Made by a program: the position numbers and the translations under genes | NCBI RefSeq assembly: GCF_007003975.1 | Contig: NZ_VFTC01000020.1 | Coordinates: forward strand, 62,001 to 126,000 | DNA: 64,000 nucleotides | DNA from: Mesorhizobium sp. WSM4306 | GTDB taxonomy: Bacteria > Pseudomonadota > Alphaproteobacteria > Rhizobiales > Rhizobiaceae | Direction: 5' to 3' | Shown here: piece after piece, positions 49,938 through 57,980 of the stretch | Layout of the letters: each line of letters opens with the position of its first letter | How positions within the stretch are numbered: the stretch's first letter is position 1 | The notes under the pieces: generated by a model | Seen by the model: only the letters and a program-made list of their open reading frames with translations | Told to the model about the DNA's origin: nothing | Database searches by the model: none

Positions 49938-50849
49938 TTAGCGCAGAGCCGCAGCCGGGCGCCGCACGTCCTTCGGCCGGGCGACAGAGCCATGCAGAAT
50001 GCTGCCGATGTTTGCGACCAGAAACGCCGCCAGTTCGCGCGCCGGCGCATCCAGCCGTCGTGAGGGCGCAATCAACGCCAGCTCGGACGGCGGTTGTTCC
50101 GCAAACCCGTCGACGGCGCGCAGCAGGCGGTGCTCGGGAAGCACCGCATCCACCGGCAGCAGGCTGATGCCCAGCCCCGACGCCACCGCCGCCTGCACGC
50201 CGATCAGCCCCTGGCTTGTATAGGCGATGCGCCACATCCGCCCGACCGCCTCGATGGCGCGCGTTGCCCTTTGCCGGTAGATGCAGCCTTGCGGAAACAT
50301 GGCGAGCGGCACGGGGTCGGCGTCGAGCGCACCGGACGGGCCGGCTACCCAGGCAAGCGTCTCCTCCCAGCGCCCCAGGCAGGGCGCGTCGCCGGGTTCG
50401 CGCTTGATCAGCGCCAGGTCGATCTCGCCATTGTCCAGCAGGCGCCGCAGCTCGAAACTCCAGCCGCTGACGGTGTCGAGCCGCAGATGCGGCGACGCCC
50501 GGGAAAATCCCGAAAGCAGGTCGATCAGCCGCCGGCCGGCAAAATCTTCCGGCACGCCGAGCCGCACCGTCTTCGGCGCCGCGGGCTGCCGCAAGGCCGC
50601 TTCCGCCTCGGCCGAGATCGACAGCAGCCGGCGCGCATAGCCGAGCAGCACTTCGCCCTCTTCGGTGACCTGCACGCCGCCCGGCGCGCGCTCGCGCACA
50701 AGCAGGCTGTGGCCGACGCTATCCTCCAGCCGCTTGATCTGCTGGCTGATGGTCGATTGCGTCAGGTGAACGCGCTCCGCCGCGCGCGTAAAACCGCCGG
50801 TTTCGACCACCGCGACGAAGCTGCGCAACAGATCGAGATCCAGATCCAT
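49938..50849 (-). CDS. LysR-family transcriptional regulator
   Basis: 303 residues: N-terminal LysR helix-turn-helix (MDLDLDLLRSFVAVVETGGFTRAAERVHLTQSTISQQIKRLEDSVG) and a C-terminal effector domain. Start ATG 50849; an earlier ATG at 50861 adds four residues. It is divergent from the haloacid dehalogenase gene at 50943 (94 bp apart), its probable target. Confidence 0.88.
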   Translation of the reverse strand: MDLDLDLLRSFVAVVETGGFTRAAERVHLTQSTISQQIKRLEDSVGHSLLVRERAPGGVQVTEEGEVLLGYARRLLSISAEAEAALRQPAAPKTVRLGVPEDFAGRRLIDLLSGFSRASPHLRLDTVSGWSFELRRLLDNGEIDLALIKREPGDAPCLGRWEETLAWVAGPSGALDADPVPLAMFPQGCIYRQRATRAIEAVGRMWRIAYTSQGLIGVQAAVASGLGISLLPVDAVLPEHRLLRAVDGFAEQPPSELALIAPSRRLDAPARELAAFLVANIGSILHGSVARPKDVRRPAAALR

Positions 50850-50942
50850 TCGAATACCCACTTGAGCCTATCGCAACATTTAATTTTCAAATGACTGAAA
50901 TCGCTGCCAGTGTCCAGCCAACTTTCCCTGAGGTTTCTACAA

Positions 50943-51653
50943 ATGGCATTGAACGGGCCGCGCCCGACCTGGCTGACATTCGATTGCTACGGAACGCTGA
51001 TCCAGTGGGACGAAGGCCTGATGGCGGCGATGGAAACGATCCTCGCGCGCAAGGGCCGCAAGATCGAGGCGAAAGACTTCATCCCCGTCTATGACCGGCA
51101 CGAGCACGAACTCGAGCACACCAGGCCGCATCTGTCCTTCGCCGCCGTCACCGCAAAGGCCTTGCGGCTGGCGCTGCGTGAGTTCTCGCTGGAAGCTGCG
51201 GCCGATGACGCGGGGTTGCTGACCTCGTCGATCGGCAAGATGCCGCCTTTTCCCGAGATTGTCGCGACGCTGCGCCGGCTAAAGGATGCCGGCTTCAAGC
51301 TGGCGATCATCTCTAACACCGATGACGCCATCATCGCCGGCAACGTCGCGCAGCTCGGCGGCGCCATCGACCGGGTGATCACCGCCGAGCAGGCGCAGGC
51401 CTACAAGCCGTCGCGGCAGATTTTCGAACACGCGTGGCGGACCCTTGGTGTGACCAGGGGCGAGCTGGTGCACATCTGCGCCAGCCCGCATCTCGACCTG
51501 GCCGCCGCGCGCGATCTCAAATTTCGCGCGGTGTGGGTCGACCGCGGCACCGCCCGCCGCCCGCCGCCCGACTACCAGCCGGACGCGATCGCGCACGGAC
51601 TGGATGACGTGCCCGGGTTGTTCGAGGCTGCCGGCTGGCTTCCGGCCCGGTAG
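50943..51653 (+). CDS. Haloacid dehalogenase, type II (HAD superfamily)
   Basis: 236 residues. Motif I TFDCYGTLIQWDEG with the nucleophilic Asp, motif II IISNTDD, and the Lys/Asp part in QAYKPSRQIFEHAWRTLGVTRGELVHICASPHLDLAAARDL. Start ATG 50943 gives the family N-terminus. Hydrolyses 2-haloacids in known members, but many relatives act on other phosphates or acids. Divergent from a LysR regulator. Confidence 0.85.
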   Translation: MALNGPRPTWLTFDCYGTLIQWDEGLMAAMETILARKGRKIEAKDFIPVYDRHEHELEHTRPHLSFAAVTAKALRLALREFSLEAAADDAGLLTSSIGKMPPFPEIVATLRRLKDAGFKLAIISNTDDAIIAGNVAQLGGAIDRVITAEQAQAYKPSRQIFEHAWRTLGVTRGELVHICASPHLDLAAARDLKFRAVWVDRGTARRPPPDYQPDAIAHGLDDVPGLFEAAGWLPAR

Positions 51654-51724
51654 GCGCACACAAGAAGCGCGCCACCGAGGCGGCAGGCTGGGCCGCGGGC
51701 AGCCGCTATCCGGCCGACGCAGCA

Positions 51725-51759
51725 GCAATTCCAGGAAAGTATGAAACGCTTTTCCCGGG
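51725..51759. repeat. Partial copy of the GCAATTCC palindromic repeat
   Basis: GCAATTCCAGGAAAG-ATGAAACG-TTTTCC matches the left part of 17837-17879; the right half has been replaced by GGGAGAAGCG. Confidence 0.55.
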
Positions 51760-51881
51760 AGAAGCGCACAGCGCTTTCCCTGGGAACTTGTCTCAAACCA
51801 AAGAGGCAGGCCCCGTGAAAAACGGTAAACCGCCTTGACCTCACGGGCGATGAGACGGTCTCAGCGCCGCGCCAAAAGCAG

Positions 51882-51974
51882 TCAGAGCTGCTTCAGGTCG
51901 CGATCATAGGTGCCCTGGCCGCTGAGCACACTGGCGCAGCGTTTCTTCATCTTGGCGAGCTGCCCAGCCGACAT
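51882..51974 (-). pseudogene. Possible 3' remnant of a small secreted-protein gene
   Basis: The minus strand reads MSAGQLAKMKKRCASVLSGQ...DRDLKQL then stop, with an in-frame extension upstream that has no ATG (PTRPAVTAINAM). Short secreted rhizobial proteins often end this way, but no signal peptide remains. The 597-bp gap 51654-52250 holds only this, the repeat at 51725 and nothing else I can support. Confidence 0.25.
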
Positions 51975-52250
51975 GGCATTGATGGCAGTCACCGCCGGTC
52001 GCGTCGGGATTGCCGGCGTATCGGGATTGCGCGGGCTGGGTGGTTACGGATTGGTGCGAAAAATCGAGGATTCTGCTGGCTGCCAGGGTCTGACGCGAAT
52101 AAGCGCCAGTTAGCGGTCACGGCCTAGTCGAGCCCTACTAACAACTGTGGACTGCAGGGTCGCCGCAGCCCTACATGAGTGCTAAAACCTGTTCAATCGA
52201 ACCTCTGATAGACAATCCGTCAAATCTCAATCGCTTCGCCGAGGGGGCAT

Positions 52251-55106
52251 TTGTCCTTTTACACGCCACATCAAGCGAAGTATTTCGCATTTTTCCTAAC
52301 CCGAGACGGGCTGGACGAAACCGAGGGCCTGACACAGTCACTCTCATCTGCGCGTGTGGACCTGAACCCCCATCAGGTGGACGCAGCTATGTTCGCCCTG
52401 CGCTCCCCCTTATCCAAGGGCGTTTTGTTGGCCGACGAGGTCGGTTTGGGGAAGACAATCGAGGCCGCGTTGGTGCTCAGCCAGCGGTGGTGGGAGCGAC
52501 AGCGCCAGCTTCTGTTGATCGTGCCCGCCTCCCTTCGTAAACAATGGGCCACAGAGCTGCGCGAGAAATTCTCGCTCCCATCGGTCATCCTAGATGCCAA
52601 GCGGGTGAAGGATCTATCCAAGGCCGGAAAGCCAAACCCGCTGGGACGCGGCGAAGGCATTGTAATCCTGTCTTACGAGTACGCCGCACGGATTGCCGAT
52701 CAGCTTCGAGGGATCGCATGGAACCTCGTAGTATTCGATGAAGCGCACAAGCTGCGAAACGTCTACCGCGCCACTGAGACATCTCGGGCCGCTGTTCTCC
52801 GAGATGCGCTTGCGGGTCGCCAGAAACTGCTACTCACCGCCACGCCGCTCCAAAACAATCTCATGGAGCTGTATGGGCTCGTCACCGTGATCGACGATAC
52901 ATATTTTGGGTCTGAGCAGGCTTTCCGTGCTGAATTTGGTGGGCGTGAGGATCGCACATCTCAGGCGCTGTTGGCGCGACGACTAGAGCCAATCTGCAAA
53001 CGCACGCTTCGGCGACAGGTCCAGAAAGCAGGGCTGATCAATTACACCAACCGTTTGGCGAAGACGTTCGACTTCACGCCGGATAAGCTGGAAACCGACT
53101 TATACGAGCATATGTCGCGTTATCTCCAACGCGACGACACTCTGGCGGTTGGTAAAAACGGTCGCCACCTTGTCACCCTGGTGCTCCGCAAAATTCTCGG
53201 GTCATCATCGTTCGCCGTAGCAGCAACACTCGACAAGATGGTCACCCGTCTTGAGCGAAAGCTGTCGGTCAACGAAGAGGCATTGAACGACATCGACGGG
53301 CTGGAGGAAACGGCGGAGGAGTGGCGCGAGGAAGGTCAGGCGACCGAGACCGAGGCCTTGGAGGATGAGATGGACGACGCCGTAGAGGACACCGATCCAA
53401 AGCTACTTCAAGCCGAGATTGACGAGCTGAAGCGCTACCGCGAACTCGCCGGGTCGATTCAAACTAACGCAAAGGGCAAGGCCCTCCTCGATAGCCTGCC
53501 CAACGTTCTCGACGAGATCAAAAACGGCCAGCGTAAGGCGGTCATCTTCACTGAGTCCGTCCGCACTCAGTCCTATCTGCGCGAGTTACTGGAAGCTCAC
53601 GGCTTTACCGGACAGACCGTTGTTCTGAACGGCTCAAACGCCGACAAGGATAGTAGCGCCATATACAAGGCGTGGCTGGAGAGGCATCGTGGTACCGATG
53701 TCGTCTCCGGCTCGAAGACAGCAGACATGAAGGCCGCAATCGTAGATGCGTTCCGCGATGACCGCACTATTCTCATCGCAACGGAGTCAGGCGCCGAAGG
53801 CATCAACCTTCAATTCTGCTCGCTCCTAATCAACTACGACCTGCCCTGGAACCCGCAGCGCGTCGAGCAGCGGATCGGTCGCTGCCATCGCTATGGTCAG
53901 AAGATTGACGTGACAGTCATCAACTTCATGAACCGAAAAAATCAGGCTGAAGCGCGGATCGTTCAGCTTCTTGATCAGAAATTCAAGCTCTTCGAGGGCG
54001 TCTTCGGCTCGTCTGATGAAGTGCTAGGCGCAATCGAGTCTGGCGTGGATATCGAGCGTCGCATCCTCGATATTGTGCAGTCATGCCGTAACAATGATCA
54101 GATCAACGCCGCGTTCGACGCCCTCCAACGAGAGTTCGCGTTTGAAATCGACGAGGCAAAGACGGCGGCTCGCAACAAACTACTTGCCGAGATGGACGAC
54201 AAGGTCATCTCTCGCCTACACTTGCGCAAGGATGCAGTCGCCTCTTCCCTCGACGAGTTCAAGCGCGCGTTGCTCAGCCTCGCACGGGCAGAATTGCCGG
54301 ACGCTCGGTTCCATGCCGACCATGTCGAACGCTTCGACTACGAGGGTAAGACGTACTCATCGGAGTGGCCCGAAGCTGATGCGCGGGGATGGCAATTCTT
54401 CAGGTTGGCTGATGAAGGCTTGGCAGACCAGATTGTCGCAGTTGCAAAGGCACGCGAATTAGACGCTGCGGAAATAAGGTTCGACTACAGCGCCTACGCT
54501 GGGAATCTTGGCGATGTTGCACCACTGCGCGGAAACAGCGGTTGGCTGAGGGTTGCTCGCCTAAAGCTGATCACACCGGCGCGCACCTTCGACGAATTGA
54601 TCTGTGTAGCGTTTACGGATGACGGCACCGCCGTGCATGCCGAAACTGCTGGCCGCATGCTGACGGTGCCCGCGACCGTGATTGGAGCTACGGTCGGGAT
54701 AGCACCGGAAACCGACCTGACTAAAGTTCTAGAGGCCAGCAGGACGGAGGTCGTCGGGCGTGCGCAACAGCGCCTTGGAGAATTCCTAAACGAGGAAGAA
54801 GAACGCCTTGATAGCTGGCGCGACGATGCACGCGTATCCTACGATCAACAAATCAAGGCCCTGACGAAGGAAGCTAACGAGAAAAAGAAACTTGCCCGTG
54901 CCGTCCAGAGCCTTCAGGAGAAGGTCGAGCTTCAGCGTGAGGCATCGGGCCTAAAGCGACATGCTGACGACCTACAGCATCAGCTTTACAACCGTCTGAA
55001 GGAGATCGACGACGAACGCGAGCGCATGCTCGACGAGATCGCAGACAAGCTCGGCCTGACACCCGAAATGACCGTCCTGTTCACGATCCGCTGGAGTATC
55101 GCTTGA
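52251..55106 (+). CDS. SNF2-family helicase of the defence-like island
   Basis: 951 residues from a TTG at 52251 with GAGGGGG just before. SNF2/RapA-like ATPase: motif I ADEVGLGKTIEAAL (about residue 64), DEAHKLRN, TATPLQNNLMELY, and C-terminal helicase motifs SGAEGINLQFCSLLINYDLPWNPQRVEQRIGRCHRYGQ. A Glu-rich insert (AEEWREEGQATETEALEDEMDD) lies near residue 360, and the last ~150 residues are a long coiled coil. Likely translocates on DNA and cooperates with the nuclease and methylase genes downstream. First gene of the island; lower GC than the flanks. Confidence 0.85.
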   Translation: MSFYTPHQAKYFAFFLTRDGLDETEGLTQSLSSARVDLNPHQVDAAMFALRSPLSKGVLLADEVGLGKTIEAALVLSQRWWERQRQLLLIVPASLRKQWATELREKFSLPSVILDAKRVKDLSKAGKPNPLGRGEGIVILSYEYAARIADQLRGIAWNLVVFDEAHKLRNVYRATETSRAAVLRDALAGRQKLLLTATPLQNNLMELYGLVTVIDDTYFGSEQAFRAEFGGREDRTSQALLARRLEPICKRTLRRQVQKAGLINYTNRLAKTFDFTPDKLETDLYEHMSRYLQRDDTLAVGKNGRHLVTLVLRKILGSSSFAVAATLDKMVTRLERKLSVNEEALNDIDGLEETAEEWREEGQATETEALEDEMDDAVEDTDPKLLQAEIDELKRYRELAGSIQTNAKGKALLDSLPNVLDEIKNGQRKAVIFTESVRTQSYLRELLEAHGFTGQTVVLNGSNADKDSSAIYKAWLERHRGTDVVSGSKTADMKAAIVDAFRDDRTILIATESGAEGINLQFCSLLINYDLPWNPQRVEQRIGRCHRYGQKIDVTVINFMNRKNQAEARIVQLLDQKFKLFEGVFGSSDEVLGAIESGVDIERRILDIVQSCRNNDQINAAFDALQREFAFEIDEAKTAARNKLLAEMDDKVISRLHLRKDAVASSLDEFKRALLSLARAELPDARFHADHVERFDYEGKTYSSEWPEADARGWQFFRLADEGLADQIVAVAKARELDAAEIRFDYSAYAGNLGDVAPLRGNSGWLRVARLKLITPARTFDELICVAFTDDGTAVHAETAGRMLTVPATVIGATVGIAPETDLTKVLEASRTEVVGRAQQRLGEFLNEEEERLDSWRDDARVSYDQQIKALTKEANEKKKLARAVQSLQEKVELQREASGLKRHADDLQHQLYNRLKEIDDERERMLDEIADKLGLTPEMTVLFTIRWSIA

Positions 55107-55120
55107 TAGAGGCAATACAA

Positions 55121-56185
55121 CTAGCACCATCCAAACCTACGACTACCCGTGTCTCCGACGGTGCCAGAGTCTTCTGACTTCGCCTTTAGCTGTGCATAAT
55201 CGGCTTCGTCGTCGCGGAGGAATTTTAGCTTGAACTGGCCCTTTACCAAAGTCCGTTCGAAGACTGCCACATAGGGCGAACGCCCGAGAGAACCGTCGGC
55301 TTCGACAGGTCTGAGGCCTGCCTTCACTTCCGGTATTGATGAAGGGAAATAGACCCTCCACATGCCATTCTGATGCCGAAATATGAACTTTGTCTCGTGA
55401 AGCGACCCATCGTTATGGAGGAGCGAGAGAACCTCGGTAGCGCCTCCAGTCGGATTCAAGCCAAAGAAACGAGCCTGGATGCCCTTCAGTTCGAGCTCCC
55501 TCCCCATCAAAGTAATACGTCCACATTCAATCCAACAAATCGTCGCAAGCGATGGATCAATTTGAGCCTCGTCTGGAGTGGCGATAACATTTGCGGGGAG
55601 GTTCTTTCCAAGAACGATCTTTTCAATCTGCTTTCTAAGTTTTCGTGCGGCGTAATACTTTTCTGCATAACCTTCTAATTCGGTGTCGCTCGGAACGTGG
55701 CCAAGCTTCCAAACTTTCTCAAACGTTTCACGCAGCCAATCTGCGTTGGCCTTCTCGCTGCTTGCTATGAACGCGACAGCTTCGGCATTCTTCTCCAACG
55801 CGGCCCGGCTCAGATTTGCAGAGCCGATCATCAACACCGCCTTCTTGGACGCTTTGGTGTTGCCTAGAAGGACTATCTTGGAATGGAACCGTGCGCCGGC
55901 GGCGGCAAAGGTCACGACTCTCACCGTCGCGTTAGGGAGCGATAAAAGGCGGTCTATAGCGCCGGGCTGGCTGATTGCATCATCGAGGCCGACCAACCAT
56001 CGCGATTTCTGCAGTTCACGAACTCCGACGGCCTCGAGAACTGCGTTCACGCCTTCGATGGTAACATAAGCAGCGGCGGCACCTAGCTCATCGGCCTCAC
56101 AATCCGCTATGTGCGCAGCGAGCAACTCTCGAAGGCGGGCGTTCTTGGCTCCATTTGGGCTCTGCGTTGCAAGTTCAATGTCCAT
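55121..56185 (-). CDS. PLD-type nuclease-like protein, inverted in the island
   Basis: 354 residues with one phospholipase-D-like active site: HSK (His101, Lys103) and GSANLSRAALEKNAE (121-135). The Asp of the classical HxKxxxxD is absent, as in many restriction-type PLD nucleases. One motif per chain implies a dimer. The C-terminal half (KFIFRHQNGMWRVYFPSSIPE onward) has no domain I recognise. It is the only minus-strand gene of the island, convergent with the SNF2 gene (14 bp) and divergent from the methylase gene (115 bp). Confidence 0.75.
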   Translation of the reverse strand: MDIELATQSPNGAKNARLRELLAAHIADCEADELGAAAAYVTIEGVNAVLEAVGVRELQKSRWLVGLDDAISQPGAIDRLLSLPNATVRVVTFAAAGARFHSKIVLLGNTKASKKAVLMIGSANLSRAALEKNAEAVAFIASSEKANADWLRETFEKVWKLGHVPSDTELEGYAEKYYAARKLRKQIEKIVLGKNLPANVIATPDEAQIDPSLATICWIECGRITLMGRELELKGIQARFFGLNPTGGATEVLSLLHNDGSLHETKFIFRHQNGMWRVYFPSSIPEVKAGLRPVEADGSLGRSPYVAVFERTLVKGQFKLKFLRDDEADYAQLKAKSEDSGTVGDTGSRRFGWC

Positions 56186-56300
56186 GACTCCCCCAAGTAG
56201 TCTACAACGGTCATCGACCGAATCGCACGCGCCACCAGACTACAGATTGCCTGCAATTGGCAGCCATCGGCTACGACAAAGGGACGATAAGGATCAGAAC

Positions 56301-57980
56301 GTGGCAACTAACCGACTACAACTGGACTGGCTGGGCAAAGCACGCAGAGAGCGCCCAGAACCACGCATCCTTATTGAGGATGAGCGCCTTTCGCATCATG
56401 CGCCCATAAGACGCGGCGCGGACGCTTTCCACAACACCCTGATCCGTGGAGACAATCTTCTCGCCCTGAAGGCGCTGGAGTCCTCTTACGCCGGGGAGGT
56501 GTCATGTATTTTTATTGATCCACCCTACAACACCGGCAGCGCCTTCGCTCACTATGACGATGGCGTGGAGCACTCGCTTTGGCTCTCGCTCGTGCGCGAG
56601 CGCGTCGAAGTTCTGCATCGGCTCCTCGCTGAGGGAGGAAGCTTTTGGGTGTCGATAGACGACAATGAAGCGCACTACCTGAAAGTGCTTTGCGACGAGA
56701 TTTTTGGGCGAAGGAACTTCGTCGCCAATGTCGTTTGGCAGAAGAAATACACCGTCGCGAACGACGCTAAGTATTTTAGTGACAACCATGACCACATTCT
56801 AGTGTACGCGAAGAACAAGGAGAGTTGGAGGCCGAATCGACTGGCTCGATCTGACGAAATGAATGCTCGCTACTCGAATCCCGACGACCATCCCAAGGGC
56901 GTTTGGAAGGCGACGCCCCTTCACGCAAAGAGTGGTTCTGCCAAGGGCAAAGAGTTCTCATTCATTTTCAAGAATGGGCGGCGCTGGACCCCGCCGCCGG
57001 GGACGTTTCCGCGCTTCTCGGAGGACACACTTCGACGGATGGACGAAGCCAATGAAATCTGGTTCGGTCGCGATGGATCATCTGCGCCATCGAGGAAAAC
57101 TTTTCTCGCAGACCTCGCAAACGAGGGAACTCCCCCTCTGACCGTATGGCTAAGTGCTGACGTAGGCCACAATCACGAGGCTAAGACCGAGGTAAAGGCA
57201 TTCAACTCCGACGACGTGTTCTCCACTCCGAAGCCCGAACGCCTCTTACGCCGGATACTCGACATAGCGACTAGACCTGGCGATCTGGTCCTCGATTCAT
57301 TCGCCGGTTCCGGCACGACCGGCGCTGTTGCTCATAAGATGGGTCGTCGTTGGATCATGGTCGAACTAGGTGACCACTGCGAAACCCATATCGTTCCTCG
57401 CCTGAAGAAGGTCGTCGACGGTGACGATCCCGGCGGCGTCACCGAAGCAGTTGGCTGGAAAGGTGGTGGCGGTTATCGTTATTTCAAACTGGCTCCGTCG
57501 CTATTGGAGAAAGATCAATTCGGACAGTGGGTAATCTCCAAAGCCTACAATGCCGAGATGCTCGCTGAGGCGATGTGCAAGCATTTCGGCTTCACCTACG
57601 CCCCCTCTGACGAGCACTATTGGATGCACGGTTCGTCGTCGGAGACGGACTTCATTTACGTGACGACGAACAGCCTGACACACGATCAGCTTCGGGCGAT
57701 CTCAGATGAGGTTGGGGCGGATCGTACGCTGTTAATTTGCTGCAAGGCGTTCCAAGGCGCCAGCAGTGACAGCTTTGATAACCTCACCATACGCAAGATC
57801 CCTGGGGCGATTCTCGACCGTTGCGAATGGGGCAAGGACGACTATTCGCTGAAGATAGAGGCCTTGCCGCTGATCGAAGATGAGAGTGAGCCAGAAGCGG
57901 ATGGAGGCAGGCGCAGGAAATCAGCCACATCTTTGAACCAGCCTACGCTGTTCGACGGGGATGACGAGGTTGAGCCGTGA
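56301..57980 (+). CDS. Type III Mod-like N6-adenine DNA methyltransferase
   Basis: 559 residues from GTG 56301 with AAGGATC upstream; earlier in-frame starts run back over the divergent PLD gene. Motif IV DPPYNTGSAF (from residue 73) precedes the SAM motif DSFAGSGTTGAVAHKMGRRW (about residue 335), the beta-class order typical of type III Mod subunits. The end overlaps the res-like gene by 4 bp (GTGA). It would both methylate self DNA and give sequence recognition to the complex. Confidence 0.88.
   Translation: MATNRLQLDWLGKARRERPEPRILIEDERLSHHAPIRRGADAFHNTLIRGDNLLALKALESSYAGEVSCIFIDPPYNTGSAFAHYDDGVEHSLWLSLVRERVEVLHRLLAEGGSFWVSIDDNEAHYLKVLCDEIFGRRNFVANVVWQKKYTVANDAKYFSDNHDHILVYAKNKESWRPNRLARSDEMNARYSNPDDHPKGVWKATPLHAKSGSAKGKEFSFIFKNGRRWTPPPGTFPRFSEDTLRRMDEANEIWFGRDGSSAPSRKTFLADLANEGTPPLTVWLSADVGHNHEAKTEVKAFNSDDVFSTPKPERLLRRILDIATRPGDLVLDSFAGSGTTGAVAHKMGRRWIMVELGDHCETHIVPRLKKVVDGDDPGGVTEAVGWKGGGGYRYFKLAPSLLEKDQFGQWVISKAYNAEMLAEAMCKHFGFTYAPSDEHYWMHGSSSETDFIYVTTNSLTHDQLRAISDEVGADRTLLICCKAFQGASSDSFDNLTIRKIPGAILDRCEWGKDDYSLKIEALPLIEDESEPEADGGRRRKSATSLNQPTLFDGDDEVEP

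Noticed and set aside
52090..52250. Search for a duplicated tRNA-Arg 3' end (att site) at the left border of the island
   Set aside because: No run resembling the tRNA 3' end was found by eye in this stretch.
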